From NCBI RefSeq assembly GCF_900089585.1, contig NZ_FLRH01000004.1:55001-119000 (forward strand): a stretch of DNA of 64,000 bases, given 5' to 3'. Made by a program: the position numbers and the translations under genes. This document shows positions 50,643 through 59,705 of this stretch, one piece after another. Under the pieces are notes generated by a model that worked only from the letters and a program-made list of their open reading frames with translations, ran no database searches and had not been told where the DNA came from. This stretch comes from Micromonospora sediminicola (GTDB taxonomy: Bacteria; Actinomycetota; Actinomycetes; Mycobacteriales; Micromonosporaceae). Numbering within the stretch: position 1 is the stretch's first letter; every line of letters begins with the position of its first letter.

Positions 50643-52145
50643 TCAGCCTCGGCGCAGGACGGCCAGGAACATGGCGTCCGTGCCGTGACGGTGCGGCCAG
50701 AGCTGCACCGTCGGGCCGTCGCCCAGACCCAGCATGCCGGCCGGCAGCAGCGGCCGGGCGTCGACGAAGTCGACCGGGAGGCCGCAGCGCCGGGACGCCT
50801 CGGTCACCGTCACGTGCGTCTCCACCACGTGCGGCGAGCAGGTCACGTACGCGACCAGGCCACCCGGACGGACCGCGCGCAGCGCGGCGGTGAGCAGCTC
50901 ACGCTGCAGGCGGGTCAACGGCGGCAGGTCCGCCGGCTGGCGACGCCAGCGCGACTCCGGCCGGCGGCGCAGCGACCCCAGCCCCGTGCACGGCGCGTCG
51001 ACCAGCACCCGGTCGAAGTGCCCCTCCGGCAACTTCGGGTCCCCGCCGACGGTGCGCCCGTCGGTGTGCACCACCGTGACCGGCAGCCCGCGGGTGGCCT
51101 GGGCGACCAGGCGGGCCCGGTGCTCGGCCACCTCGACCGCGGTCAACCGCGCCCCGCGCGTCGCCGCGATCGCACCGAGCAGGCCGGACTTGCCGCCCGG
51201 GCCGGCGCACAGATCCAGCCACCGGCCGTCCGGGCCCTCCAGCGGCGCGTTCGCCAGCGCGTCGGCCACCAACTGGGAGCCCTCGTCCTGCACGTGCGCC
51301 CGCCCGTCGGCCACCGCCGCCAGGTCACCCGGCGCGCCGCCGGGCAGGTAGACCGCGTACGGCGAGAACGCGCCCGGCGCGCCGCCGACCTCGTCGGCCA
51401 GCGCCACCGGGTCGGCCAGGCCGGGTCGGGCGCACAGGTGCACCGGTGGGCGCTCGTTGTCCTCGATCAGCAGCCGGGTGGTCTCCCCCAGGTCACCGCC
51501 GAGCGCCTCGGCGAACGCCCGGACGATCCACTGCGGATGGCTGTACGCCAGCGCCAGGTGCCCGATCGGGTCGGTCTCCTCGGCCGGGGCGAGCTTGGCC
51601 ACCCACGCGTCGGCGTCCCGCCCGGCGATCTCGCGCAGCACCGCGTTGGCGAAGCCGGTCGCGCCGGGCCCCACCGTGCGGACCAAGTCCACGGTGGAGG
51701 AGACCGCGGCGTGCGCCGGCACCCGGGTGTGCAGCAGCTGGTAGGCCCCGAGCCGCAGCGCGTCCCGCACCGGCGGGTCGATGCGCTGCACGTCCCGGCC
51801 CGCCGCGTCGGTGACGATCGCGTCCAGGGTGCCGGTGTGCCGCAGCGTGCCGTAGGTCAGCTCGGTGGCGAACGCCGCGTCGCGGCCGCTGAGCCCCGCC
51901 TCGCGCAGCATCGTCGGGAGCACCAGGTTGGCGAACGCGTCGTCGCGGTGCACCGCGGCGATCGCCTCGTAGGCGACCTGCCGGGGCAGGTCCACCGCGG
52001 GCCGCACCGGGCGGCGCGCGTCCCGCCGGTCGTAGCCGCCCCGCGACGGCCCGCCGGACCGGTCTCCGGGACGCCCGGAACCGCGCTCGCCGCGCCCGTA
52101 CCCCCGGGGACGCTCGCCCTCGACGGGCCGTTCCGGCCGCGTCAC
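50643..52145 (-). CDS. rsmB: 16S rRNA m5C967 methyltransferase
   Basis: A 500-aa RsmB/Fmu-type enzyme. An Arg/Gly-rich tail of about 50 residues precedes a NusB-like RNA-binding domain (about 50-190) and the SAM-dependent fold: WLDLCAGPGGKSGLLGA, LVDAPCTGLGSLRRRPESRW with one active-site Cys, and VAYVTCSPHVVET with the second. Both catalytic cysteines are present. The gene overlaps fmt by 4 nt, as is common in bacteria (def-fmt-rsmB). Confidence 0.93.
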   Translation of the reverse strand: MTRPERPVEGERPRGYGRGERGSGRPGDRSGGPSRGGYDRRDARRPVRPAVDLPRQVAYEAIAAVHRDDAFANLVLPTMLREAGLSGRDAAFATELTYGTLRHTGTLDAIVTDAAGRDVQRIDPPVRDALRLGAYQLLHTRVPAHAAVSSTVDLVRTVGPGATGFANAVLREIAGRDADAWVAKLAPAEETDPIGHLALAYSHPQWIVRAFAEALGGDLGETTRLLIEDNERPPVHLCARPGLADPVALADEVGGAPGAFSPYAVYLPGGAPGDLAAVADGRAHVQDEGSQLVADALANAPLEGPDGRWLDLCAGPGGKSGLLGAIAATRGARLTAVEVAEHRARLVAQATRGLPVTVVHTDGRTVGGDPKLPEGHFDRVLVDAPCTGLGSLRRRPESRWRRQPADLPPLTRLQRELLTAALRAVRPGGLVAYVTCSPHVVETHVTVTEASRRCGLPVDFVDARPLLPAGMLGLGDGPTVQLWPHRHGTDAMFLAVLRRG

Positions 52146-53068
52146 GCGAAAACCTCGCCCGCGGCGACCCGGGCGCCGCGCGCCCAGTCTCCGGCCGACA
52201 TGGGCTTCTTGCCGGCGGCACGCACCTCACCGAGGCGCACCGGCCCGGTCGCGGTGCCGACCAGGACGCCGGACTTCTCCGCCAGCAGCTCGCCCGGCTT
52301 CAGCTCCGGGCCGTTGGCCAGCGGGGTGACCGGGCCGAGCTTGACCCGGTCGTCGCGGAAGGTGGTCCACGGGCCCGGGGCCGGCGTGCAGGCGCGGATC
52401 CGCCGGTCCACCGCGAACGCCGGGTCGGTCCAGCGCACCCGCGCGTCCTCGACGGTGAGCTTCGGGGCGAGCGAGACGCCCTCCGACGGCTGCGGCTGCG
52501 CCCGGGCGGTGCCGGCGTCGATCGCGTCGAGCACGGCGACCAGCAGCCCGGCGCCCGAGTGGGCCAGCCGTTCCAGCAGGTCGCCGGAGGTGTCGGTGGG
52601 ACGGATCTCGTCGGTGACCGTGCCGTAGACCGGGCCGGTGTCCAGCCCCTCCTCCAGCTCGAACACGCTGGCCCCGGTCAGCTCGTCGCCGTGCAGCACG
52701 GCGTGCTGGACCGGCGCCGCGCCCCGCCAGGCGGGCAGCAGCGAGAAGTGCAGGTTGATCCAGCCGTGCCGGGGGATCTCCAGCGCCACCGGCGGCACCA
52801 GCGCGCCGTAGGCGACCACGGGGACGCAGTCCGGCGCCAACGCGCGCAGCCGGTCGAGGAACTCCGGTTCGCGTGGCCGGGCCGGGGTGAGCACCTCGAC
52901 GCCGTGCGCGTCGGCCCACGCGCCGACGGGCGAGCGGTGCAGCCCTCGGCCCCGGCCGGCCGGGGCGTCGGGGCGGGTGACCACCGCGAGCAGCTCGTGG
53001 CCGGAGGCGGCGATCGCGTCCAGGGCCGGCACGGCGACCGCCGGCGTGCCGGCGAAGACCAGGCGCAT
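52142..53068 (-). CDS. fmt: Methionyl-tRNA formyltransferase
   Basis: A 308-aa enzyme formylating initiator Met-tRNA. It starts MRLVFAGTPAVAVPALDAI, contains the formyltransferase signature NLHFSLLPAWRGAAPVQHAV with catalytic Asn and His, then TGASVFELEEGLDTGPVYG with the conserved Asp. The C-terminal OB-like domain starts near 205. The ATG at 53068 is used; a GTG 9 nt earlier is possible. It lies 5 nt after def. Confidence 0.95.
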   Translation of the reverse strand: MRLVFAGTPAVAVPALDAIAASGHELLAVVTRPDAPAGRGRGLHRSPVGAWADAHGVEVLTPARPREPEFLDRLRALAPDCVPVVAYGALVPPVALEIPRHGWINLHFSLLPAWRGAAPVQHAVLHGDELTGASVFELEEGLDTGPVYGTVTDEIRPTDTSGDLLERLAHSGAGLLVAVLDAIDAGTARAQPQPSEGVSLAPKLTVEDARVRWTDPAFAVDRRIRACTPAPGPWTTFRDDRVKLGPVTPLANGPELKPGELLAEKSGVLVGTATGPVRLGEVRAAGKKPMSAGDWARGARVAAGEVFA

Positions 53069-53073
53069 CCGGG

Positions 53074-53634
53074 TCACCGCCCCAGGCCGAACGGGTTGGT
53101 GACGGGATGCGGGCTCAGCTTGACCGTGGGCGGGGCGGCCTGGTCGTACCAGTCCGCCTGCCGGATCGCCTTCATGGCCTCCTTGCGGCCGGCCGCGTCG
53201 AGGCGGTCCAGGAAGAGCACCCCGTCGAGGTGGTCGGTCTCGTGCTGCAGGCAGCGGGCCATCAGGCCGGTGCCGACGATCTGCATCGGGTCGCCGTGGG
53301 CGGTGAAGCCCTTGGCGATCACGTTCTGCCGGCGCTTCGTGTCGAAGTAGAGCCCAGGGATGGACAGGCAACCCTCCGGGCCGTCCTGTTCCTCCTCGTC
53401 GGGGAACTCCAGCACCGGGTTGACCAGGTGGCCGAGCATGTCGTCGACGTCGAAGGTGAACACCCGCAGGCCCACCCCGAGCTGCGGCGCGGCCAGGCCG
53501 GCGCCGTTCTGCTCGCGCATCGTGTCGGTCAGGTCGGCGATCAGCTTGCGCAGCTCGGCGTCGAAGTCGACCACGGGGTCGGCCGGCGTGCGCAGCACCG
53601 GGTCGCCGAACAGACGGATGGGCTGGACGGTCAC
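53074..53634 (-). CDS. def: Peptide deformylase
   Basis: A 186-aa metallohydrolase removing formyl groups from nascent proteins. All three motifs are intact: GAGLAAPQLGVGL, PEGCLSIPGL with the metal Cys, and CLQHETDHLDGVLF, the HEXXH helix. Directly upstream of fmt, forming the usual def-fmt-rsmB unit. Confidence 0.96.
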   Translation of the reverse strand: MTVQPIRLFGDPVLRTPADPVVDFDAELRKLIADLTDTMREQNGAGLAAPQLGVGLRVFTFDVDDMLGHLVNPVLEFPDEEEQDGPEGCLSIPGLYFDTKRRQNVIAKGFTAHGDPMQIVGTGLMARCLQHETDHLDGVLFLDRLDAAGRKEAMKAIRQADWYDQAAPPTVKLSPHPVTNPFGLGR

Positions 53635-53676
53635 GCGGCGTGGCTCCTTGTCTGGGACGGGTGGTGCCGTCCCAGT

Positions 53677-55008
53677 CTACGGAGTGCGGCCGGACGCCTC
53701 CGGTGGCGTACCGGGAACGGTGACCGGGGCCGCCTCCCGCCCGACGGTGACCGGCAGCGTGGCGTAACCGCGCAGGGTGAGCCGGACCCGCCGCTCGGGC
53801 GCGCCGGCCAGAGCCAGGCCGGGCAGCCGGCGCAGCAGCAGCGGGAACGCCACCTGTGCCTCCAGCCGGGCCAGCGCGGCGCCGAGGCAGTAGTGCGGCC
53901 CGGCGCCGAAGGACAGCGGGTGGATCTGCGGTCGCCACGGGTCGAAGCGCGCCGGCTCCGGGTAGCGGCGGGGATCACGGTTGGCCGCCCCGAGCATCAC
54001 GATGACCCAGCTCTCCGGCGGCAGGTCGAGGCCGCCGTGCCGGGACGGCTCGGTGCTCATCCGGGAGGTCAGCTGCACCGGCGAGTCGTAGCGCAGCAGC
54101 TCGTCGACGTATCCGGGGGCGAACTCCGGGTGCTCGCGCAGCGTCGCGGCCGCGTCGGGGTGGTCGAGCAGCGCCACCAGACCGTTGCCGAGCAGGTTGG
54201 TGGTGGTCTCGAAGCCCGCCACCAGCAGCACGATCAGGTTGGCCAGCAGCTCGTCGCCGGAGAGGCTCTCACCGTCGGCGTCGGCCCTCATTCGGTCCGG
54301 AGCGCCGTCTTGCGGCGCGGAGGCCGAATTATGGCCGTCGTGGGCCTGGACCAGCGCGGTCGTCAGGTCGTCGGCGGGGGCCCGGCGGCGGGCCGCGACC
54401 AGCTCGGTGAAGTAGGCCCGCAGCTCGCCCGCGCCCCGGTCGGCCACGGCCAGCTCGTCGGCCGTGATCTCCGGCTCCAGCACCCCGGTCAGGTCGGTGG
54501 CCCAGCGCCGGAACAGCGGCCGGTCCGCCGCCGGGACGCCGAGCAGCGCGCAGATCACCCCGACCGGCAGCGGGTACGCGAACTCGGCCATGAAGTCGAC
54601 CGGCGCGCCGCCCCGCCCGCCGGCCAGCAGCCGGTCGACCAGGTCGTCGGCCTGCGCCTGCACCACGTCGCGCATCGCGGCGATCCGGCGGGGGGTGAAC
54701 GCGCCGGCGGCGAGGCGCCGCATCCGGCTGTGGTCGGGCGGGTTGGTGCGCAGCATCGACCGGGAGATGGACAGCACCGCCGGGCTCTCCCGCCAGCCGG
54801 GCATGAACTGGTCGCGCAGGCCGTCGTCCATCACCCCGAACCGGGCGTCGCGCAGGATCGCGTCGGCCTCGGCGTACCCGGTCACCACGTAGAAGACGGG
54901 CCCGGCCTGGACCACCGGGCCGTGCGCGCGCAACCGCTCGTACGTCGGGTAGGGGTCGACCCGACCCGCGGGGGACATCAGCAGCGCGAGGGCATCGGCA
55001 GGGTCCAC
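53677..55008 (-). CDS. Cytochrome P450
   Basis: A 443-aa soluble bacterial P450. The I-helix oxygen motif is LLVAGFETTTN, the K-helix ExxR is in YVDELLRYDSP, and the heme loop is SFGAGPHYCLGAALARLE with Cys374 as iron ligand. The start is the GTG of VDPADALALLMSPAGRVDPY; an upstream ATG would overlap the neighbouring gene. Residues about 230-255 hold an acidic insertion (HNSASAPQDGAPDRM) before the I helix. No ferredoxin or biosynthetic cluster is adjacent, so the substrate is unknown. Confidence 0.92.
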   Translation of the reverse strand: MDPADALALLMSPAGRVDPYPTYERLRAHGPVVQAGPVFYVVTGYAEADAILRDARFGVMDDGLRDQFMPGWRESPAVLSISRSMLRTNPPDHSRMRRLAAGAFTPRRIAAMRDVVQAQADDLVDRLLAGGRGGAPVDFMAEFAYPLPVGVICALLGVPAADRPLFRRWATDLTGVLEPEITADELAVADRGAGELRAYFTELVAARRRAPADDLTTALVQAHDGHNSASAPQDGAPDRMRADADGESLSGDELLANLIVLLVAGFETTTNLLGNGLVALLDHPDAAATLREHPEFAPGYVDELLRYDSPVQLTSRMSTEPSRHGGLDLPPESWVIVMLGAANRDPRRYPEPARFDPWRPQIHPLSFGAGPHYCLGAALARLEAQVAFPLLLRRLPGLALAGAPERRVRLTLRGYATLPVTVGREAAPVTVPGTPPEASGRTP

Positions 55009-55093
55009 GGTCGGCCTCCCCAGGCGTCGGAGACCCCCATCATGCCCCGTTTCCGCCGGATCGGGCGATCCCGTCGCCGCGCCCGGACGGCCG

Positions 55094-56077
55094 TCAGGCC
55101 CCGGCGCCCGGCTCCCCGGCGAGCACCGCACCACCGCCGAGCAGGGCGTGCTCCGGCAGCGTCAGCGCGATGCCGTGCGCGTCCTCCCAGTCGTGGATCA
55201 GACCCGGCCGGGCCTGGGCGGCGAAGAAGTCGACGGCGCTCATGCCGCCGACCACCGGCTCGTCGACCTCGGCGACCAGCCGGGCGGGCACCAGCGGGAA
55301 CCCGCCGCGCACCGCGGCGCTGAGCCGCCGGTGCCCGTCGACGACGAAGAAGTACTCACCGGTGTAGCCGATGCTCAGCGGCTCCAGCGCCTCGTCGCCG
55401 GCCTCGGCCACCTCGCCGGCGAACTCCGAGTCCCAGAGACCGCGCAGCGTGGCCACGTCCTCGGTCGGGTAGACCCGGTTCGGGTCGAGCAGCAGCAGCG
55501 GCTGGCCGGCGCGCAGCACCTCGGCACCGAGCCGGCCCTCGTAGACGTCGACCACGTGCTGGATCACCTGCTCCGGGTTGGCCCGGGTGGTGTCGCAGAT
55601 CAGGTCGTAGTTGCGCAGCCGGGCCTTGTCGACGCCGTACCGGACGATGAAGCGGCCGCGCTCGCTCTCGCTGCGCTCGCGCAGCTTGGCCCGCGCCTCC
55701 TCCAGCGAGGTGTAGCTCTCGGCCGGACCGGACGGGCGGGCCAGCACCCGCCGGGCCGCCTCGGTCGGCTCGGTGATCATGTGCACCTTGAGCGCGTCGG
55801 TGAAGAAGTGCCACGCCAGGCGGGAGTCCATCACCAGCGACTCGCCCGAGGCGGCGATGTCGCGCTGGAGCTGGTCGACGTAGCCGTCGACGGCCTGGTC
55901 CAGCTCGGCGTGCAGGTTGAGCTGGAGGGCGGTCATCTGCCGCTCCTGGGCCATCTGCCGGTAGAGGTCGCCGACGCTGACCCGGCGCAGGCCGAGCCGC
56001 TTGGCGATCTCGACGGAAACGGTGCTCTTGCCGCTGCCGAGGTCGCCGTTGAAGACGATCGACTGACGAACGGTCAC
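55094..56077 (-). CDS. Cytidylate-kinase-like domain fused to ParB-like domain
   Basis: A 327-aa protein. The N-terminal 195 residues are a small P-loop kinase fold close to cytidylate kinase: IVFNGDLGSGKSTVSVEIAK with Walker A Lys17, RRVSVGDLYRQMAQERQM, and DSRLAWHFFTDALKVHMIT. A linker leads to a C-terminal domain with VDGHRRLSAAVRGGFPLVPA at about 246-265, the DGHRRL box typical of ParB/Srx-like domains. The start is the GTG of VTVRQSIVFNG. Phosphate donor and acceptor are unknown. Not near a chromosome-partition locus. The combination suggests a kinase acting on protein or nucleotide, but this is speculative. Confidence 0.7.
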   Translation of the reverse strand: MTVRQSIVFNGDLGSGKSTVSVEIAKRLGLRRVSVGDLYRQMAQERQMTALQLNLHAELDQAVDGYVDQLQRDIAASGESLVMDSRLAWHFFTDALKVHMITEPTEAARRVLARPSGPAESYTSLEEARAKLRERSESERGRFIVRYGVDKARLRNYDLICDTTRANPEQVIQHVVDVYEGRLGAEVLRAGQPLLLLDPNRVYPTEDVATLRGLWDSEFAGEVAEAGDEALEPLSIGYTGEYFFVVDGHRRLSAAVRGGFPLVPARLVAEVDEPVVGGMSAVDFFAAQARPGLIHDWEDAHGIALTLPEHALLGGGAVLAGEPGAGA

Positions 56078-56308
56078 GACTGGTCCACCCCTGCTCACCG
56101 GCTGACTGACGACATCGAATCCGTGTCGGCCCGACGTGCTGGGAGCATTCGCCGCGCCGTGTCCCGCGCGGAAAACCGCGCGCCTGGGCATGACGGGCGA
56201 TGCTATCACCGCCCGCTACCCAATTGCCGGACCAGGTGTGCGGCAAACCCCAGCTCACGACCGTGCGCGCCGGCCCGGGTGCGCTGGGTCACGGCCGTCG
56301 GGGGCCGG

Positions 56309-58420
56309 TCAGAACAGGCTGAGCGGATCGACCTGGAGCCGGACCGGATCGACCGCCTTGCGCGCGCTGCGCTGCCCGGCCGCCGCGTGCAACGCGTCGG
56401 CCAGGGCGGCGGCCCGGGCCCGGGGGACCCGGACCAGCATCCGCTCCCGCCCCTCCTCCGCCGGCACCGGGCCGAGGACCTCCGCGTCGTCCGGCAGCCG
56501 GGCGCCGGCCAGCAGGTCGGCCACCGCCTCGGCCACGCCGGTGACGCTGGCCATCCGCACCGCCGGCGGGAAACCCAGCTCGCGGCGTTCGGCCAGCTCC
56601 CGTTCGGCGAACCAGGCCGCGTCCCAGCGCAGCAGCGCCTGCACCGGCGCGAGGGCACCGTCGGCGACCACCACCACCCGGCCCCCGGCCGCGCCGGGGC
56701 GGGCCAGCGCGGCGGCGGCCATCCACCGACGCAGCGCCTCCTCCCCGGCCCGCAGGTCGGCCCGGGTGAGCAGCGCCCACGAGTCGAGCAGCAGCACCGC
56801 GCCGAAGCCGCCCTCGGCCACCGGCTCCGCGCCCGGGGTGGCGATCACCAGCCCGGCCCCACCCGGCACGGCGGCCAGCACCTCCTCCCGGCCCGAGGTC
56901 CGCACCGGCACGCCCGGGAACGCCCGGCCCAGCTCCTCGGCGGTGCGCCGGGCGCCGGTGACCGAGGCCCGCAGCCGCCGCCCGCCGCACTCCGGGCAGG
57001 CGTACGCGGCGGCCACCCGACCGCACCAGCGGCAGGCCGGCGTGCCCTGGGCCGAGGGCAGGCTCAGCGGACCGGCGCAGTGCGGACAGCGGGCCGGGGC
57101 CCGGCAGTCGGCGCAGGCGACCGAGGGCAGGTAGCCGCGGCGGGGCACCTGCACCAGCACCGGCAGGTCGGCGCGGAGCGCGTCCCGGGCGGTTGTCCAG
57201 GCCAGGCTGGGCAGCCGGGCGGAGGCCGCGCCGGGGTCCCGGGCCAGCTGCGGGTCGTCGCCGGTGGGCGCCATGGCCGGCATCCGCGCCCGGACGATGG
57301 CGCGGTCGGCGACCACCTCCCGGGCCCAGCCGGTCTCCACCAGCAGCTGCGCCTCGGCGGTCCGGGCGTAGCCGCCGACCAGGGCGGCCGCGCCGGTGAG
57401 CTGGGCCCGGGTGAGCAGCACCTCGCGGGTGTGCGGGTAGGGCGCGCGGGGTTCGGCGTGCAGGTCGTCGCCGTCGTCCCAGACGGCCACCAGGCCGAGC
57501 CGCTCCACCGGGGCGAACATGGCGGCCCGGGTCCCGATCACCACCCGCGCCTCGCCCCGGCGGGCGGTCAGGAAGGCGCGGTACCGGGCGGCCGGGCCGT
57601 CGGCGGCGGTGAGCCGGACGTGCCGCCCCGCGCCCGGCAGCGCGGTCAGCGCCGCGTCGAGGCGGTCCAGGTCCCGGGCGTCGGCGACCACGACCAGCGC
57701 TCCCCGGCCGCCGGCCACGGTGGCGGCCACGGCGTCGGCGTACCGCTCGGCCCAGTCCTCCCCCGGCAGCGCGGACCACACGGCGCGGGGCGCCCGGCCG
57801 TCGGCGAGCGCCCGGATCAGCGCCGGCCCGGCCGGGTAGTCCCGCCAGCCGCGCGGATCGACGGGCGCGCCGACCGGTTCCGGTCGCGCGGACCCGGGGT
57901 CCGCCGGGGTGGCGGCAGGCGCGCGGTCGGGGTCCGCGGACGTGTCGGCGGCCGCCGACGGCGCGACGCCGGCGTCGACGCGGGTCTCTCCGGCGGCGTC
58001 CGGGGCGGGGTCGGGGTCCGCGGACGCGTCGGCGGCGGTGACGGCCTTCTCGGCGCGGGCGTGCCGGGGCGGCACGGCGAGGCGGAGCACGTCGGCCAGG
58101 CTCCCGGCGTAGCGGTCGGCGACCGCCCGGGCCAGCCGGGCCACCTCCGGCGAGAGCACCGGCACCGGGGAGACGACCTTCTCCAGGTACGCCAGCTTGG
58201 GGTGCGCCGACTCGGCGACGCGTTCCAGCAGCCAGCCGTCGACGAGCTGCCCGGCGAACCGGACCTTCACCCGCACCCCGGGCCGGGCGTCGGCGTCCAG
58301 CGCCTCCGGGACCAGGTAGTCGAACGGCCGGTCGAGGTGCGGCAGCGGCACGTCCACGCAGACGCGAGCGACCGGCGACCCCTCGGCGGGTCGCCGGTCG
58401 CGGCGCGTGGTGGCGGTCAG
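56309..58420 (-). CDS. priA: Primosomal protein N'-like, without helicase motifs
   Basis: A protein of about 700 aa related to PriA, which restarts replication forks. It keeps the N-terminal DNA-binding part (VDVPLPHLDRPFDYLVPEAL) and the zinc cluster (CADCRAPARCPHCAGPL, then ACRWCGRVAAAYACPECGG). The P-loop is missing, and the DEEH box reads WDDGDD, as in other actinobacterial PriA proteins, so it is not an active helicase. Residues about 110-170 are a low-complexity Asp/Pro/Ala insertion. The start is unclear: no ATG/GTG precedes the conserved region in frame; CTG 58420, overlapping the metK stop, or GTG 58357 are options. Confidence 0.8.
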   Translation of the reverse strand: MTATTRRDRRPAEGSPVARVCVDVPLPHLDRPFDYLVPEALDADARPGVRVKVRFAGQLVDGWLLERVAESAHPKLAYLEKVVSPVPVLSPEVARLARAVADRYAGSLADVLRLAVPPRHARAEKAVTAADASADPDPAPDAAGETRVDAGVAPSAAADTSADPDRAPAATPADPGSARPEPVGAPVDPRGWRDYPAGPALIRALADGRAPRAVWSALPGEDWAERYADAVAATVAGGRGALVVVADARDLDRLDAALTALPGAGRHVRLTAADGPAARYRAFLTARRGEARVVIGTRAAMFAPVERLGLVAVWDDGDDLHAEPRAPYPHTREVLLTRAQLTGAAALVGGYARTAEAQLLVETGWAREVVADRAIVRARMPAMAPTGDDPQLARDPGAASARLPSLAWTTARDALRADLPVLVQVPRRGYLPSVACADCRAPARCPHCAGPLSLPSAQGTPACRWCGRVAAAYACPECGGRRLRASVTGARRTAEELGRAFPGVPVRTSGREEVLAAVPGGAGLVIATPGAEPVAEGGFGAVLLLDSWALLTRADLRAGEEALRRWMAAAALARPGAAGGRVVVVADGALAPVQALLRWDAAWFAERELAERRELGFPPAVRMASVTGVAEAVADLLAGARLPDDAEVLGPVPAEEGRERMLVRVPRARAAALADALHAAAGQRSARKAVDPVRLQVDPLSLF

Positions 58421-59607
58421 GCTCCCGCGGCCGACTTGAGGTCGGCGGCCCGCTCGGTGCTCTCCCAGGTCAGATCCGCCAGCTCCCGGCCGAAGTGGCC
58501 GTACGCGGCGGTCTGCTGGTAGATCGGGCGCAGCAGGTTCAGGTCCCGGATGATCGCGGCGGGACGCAGGTCGAACACCTCGGCCACCGCCTTCTCGATC
58601 GAGGCCACCGCCACCGTCTCGGTGCCGAAGGTCTCGATGAACAGGCTCACCGGGTGCGCCTTGCCGATCGCGTACGCGACCTGCGCCTCGCACCGCTCGG
58701 CCAGGCCGGCGGCGACCACGTTCTTGGCCACCCAGCGCATCGCGTACGCGGCGGACCGGTCGACCTTCGACGGGTCCTTGCCGGAGAACGCGCCCCCGCC
58801 GTGCCGGGCGTAACCGCCGTAGGTGTCCACGATGATCTTGCGGCCGGTCAGGCCGGCGTCACCCATCGGGCCGCCGATCTCGAACCGCCCGGTCGGGTTC
58901 ACCAGCAGCCGGTAGCCCTCGGTCTCCAGACCCAGGCCCTCCAGCTCCGGCGTGATGACGTGCTCCCGCACGTCCGGCGTGAGCAGCGACTCCAGCGAGA
59001 TGTCCGCCGCGTGCTGGCTGGAGACGACCACCGTGTCCAGGCGCACCGGACGCAGGCCGTCGTACTCGATGGTGACCTGGGTCTTGCCGTCCGGACGCAG
59101 GTAGGGGATGGTGCCGTCCTTGCGCACCGCGGCGAGCCGGCGGGCCAGCCGGTGCGCCAGCGCGATCGGCAGCGGCATCAGCTCGGGCGTCTCGGAGCAG
59201 GCGAAGCCGAACATCATGCCCTGGTCGCCCGCGCCCTGCGCGTCCAGCGCGCTCTCCGAGCCACCGGTGCGCAGCTCGAACGCGTTGTCCACGCCCTGCG
59301 CGATGTCCGGCGACTGGGCGCCGATGGACACGCTCACGCCGCAGGACGCGCCGTCGAAGCCCTTCTTCGACGAGTCGTAGCCGATGCCGAGGATGGTCTC
59401 CCGGACGATGGTCGGGATGTCGGCGTACGCCTTGGTGGTCACCTCGCCGGCGACGTGCACCTGCCCGGTGGTGATCAGCGTTTCCACCGCGACCCGGCTG
59501 TGCGGGTCCTGCGCGAGCAGCGCGTCGAGAATGCCGTCACTGATCTGGTCGGCGATCTTGTCCGGGTGGCCCTCCGTGACCGATTCGGACGTGAAGAGAC
59601 GTGTCAC
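58417..59607 (-). CDS. metK: S-adenosylmethionine synthetase
   Basis: A 396-aa enzyme making SAM from Met and ATP. It shows LFTSESVTEGHPDKIADQIS, the P-loop-like GAGDQGMMFGFACSETPEL and GGGAFSGKDPSKVDRSAAY. The GTG at 59607 has TTAGGAG at the right distance and gives the family N-terminus (VTRLFTSES); ATG 59622 lies upstream of that site. Adjacent to coaBC and priA as in other actinobacteria. Confidence 0.96.
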   Translation of the reverse strand: MTRLFTSESVTEGHPDKIADQISDGILDALLAQDPHSRVAVETLITTGQVHVAGEVTTKAYADIPTIVRETILGIGYDSSKKGFDGASCGVSVSIGAQSPDIAQGVDNAFELRTGGSESALDAQGAGDQGMMFGFACSETPELMPLPIALAHRLARRLAAVRKDGTIPYLRPDGKTQVTIEYDGLRPVRLDTVVVSSQHAADISLESLLTPDVREHVITPELEGLGLETEGYRLLVNPTGRFEIGGPMGDAGLTGRKIIVDTYGGYARHGGGAFSGKDPSKVDRSAAYAMRWVAKNVVAAGLAERCEAQVAYAIGKAHPVSLFIETFGTETVAVASIEKAVAEVFDLRPAAIIRDLNLLRPIYQQTAAYGHFGRELADLTWESTERAADLKSAAGA

Positions 59608-59705
59608 GGCACTCCTAAGCATGTGAAGACTTTTAAAGGTCGCTCGGCGGCAGTTTAGTCGCCCCCGTTCCGGTCCGGCCCCGGGAACGGCGAGCAGACC
59701 AACCG

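Noticed and set aside
53677..55008. A natural-product gene cluster around the P450
   Set aside because: Neighbours are def/fmt and a kinase fusion; no biosynthetic enzymes, carrier proteins or ferredoxin are present.
56078..56308. A small gene between the kinase fusion and priA
   Set aside because: Frames here are short, biased and without a ribosome site; I see only spacer.
55148..58522. A long plus-strand open frame across the kinase fusion and priA
   Set aside because: Low-complexity translation, antisense to two supported genes, no ribosome site.
59608..59705. A SAM riboswitch before metK
   Set aside because: The spacer is under 100 nt and shows none of the conserved SAM-I or SAM-II blocks.
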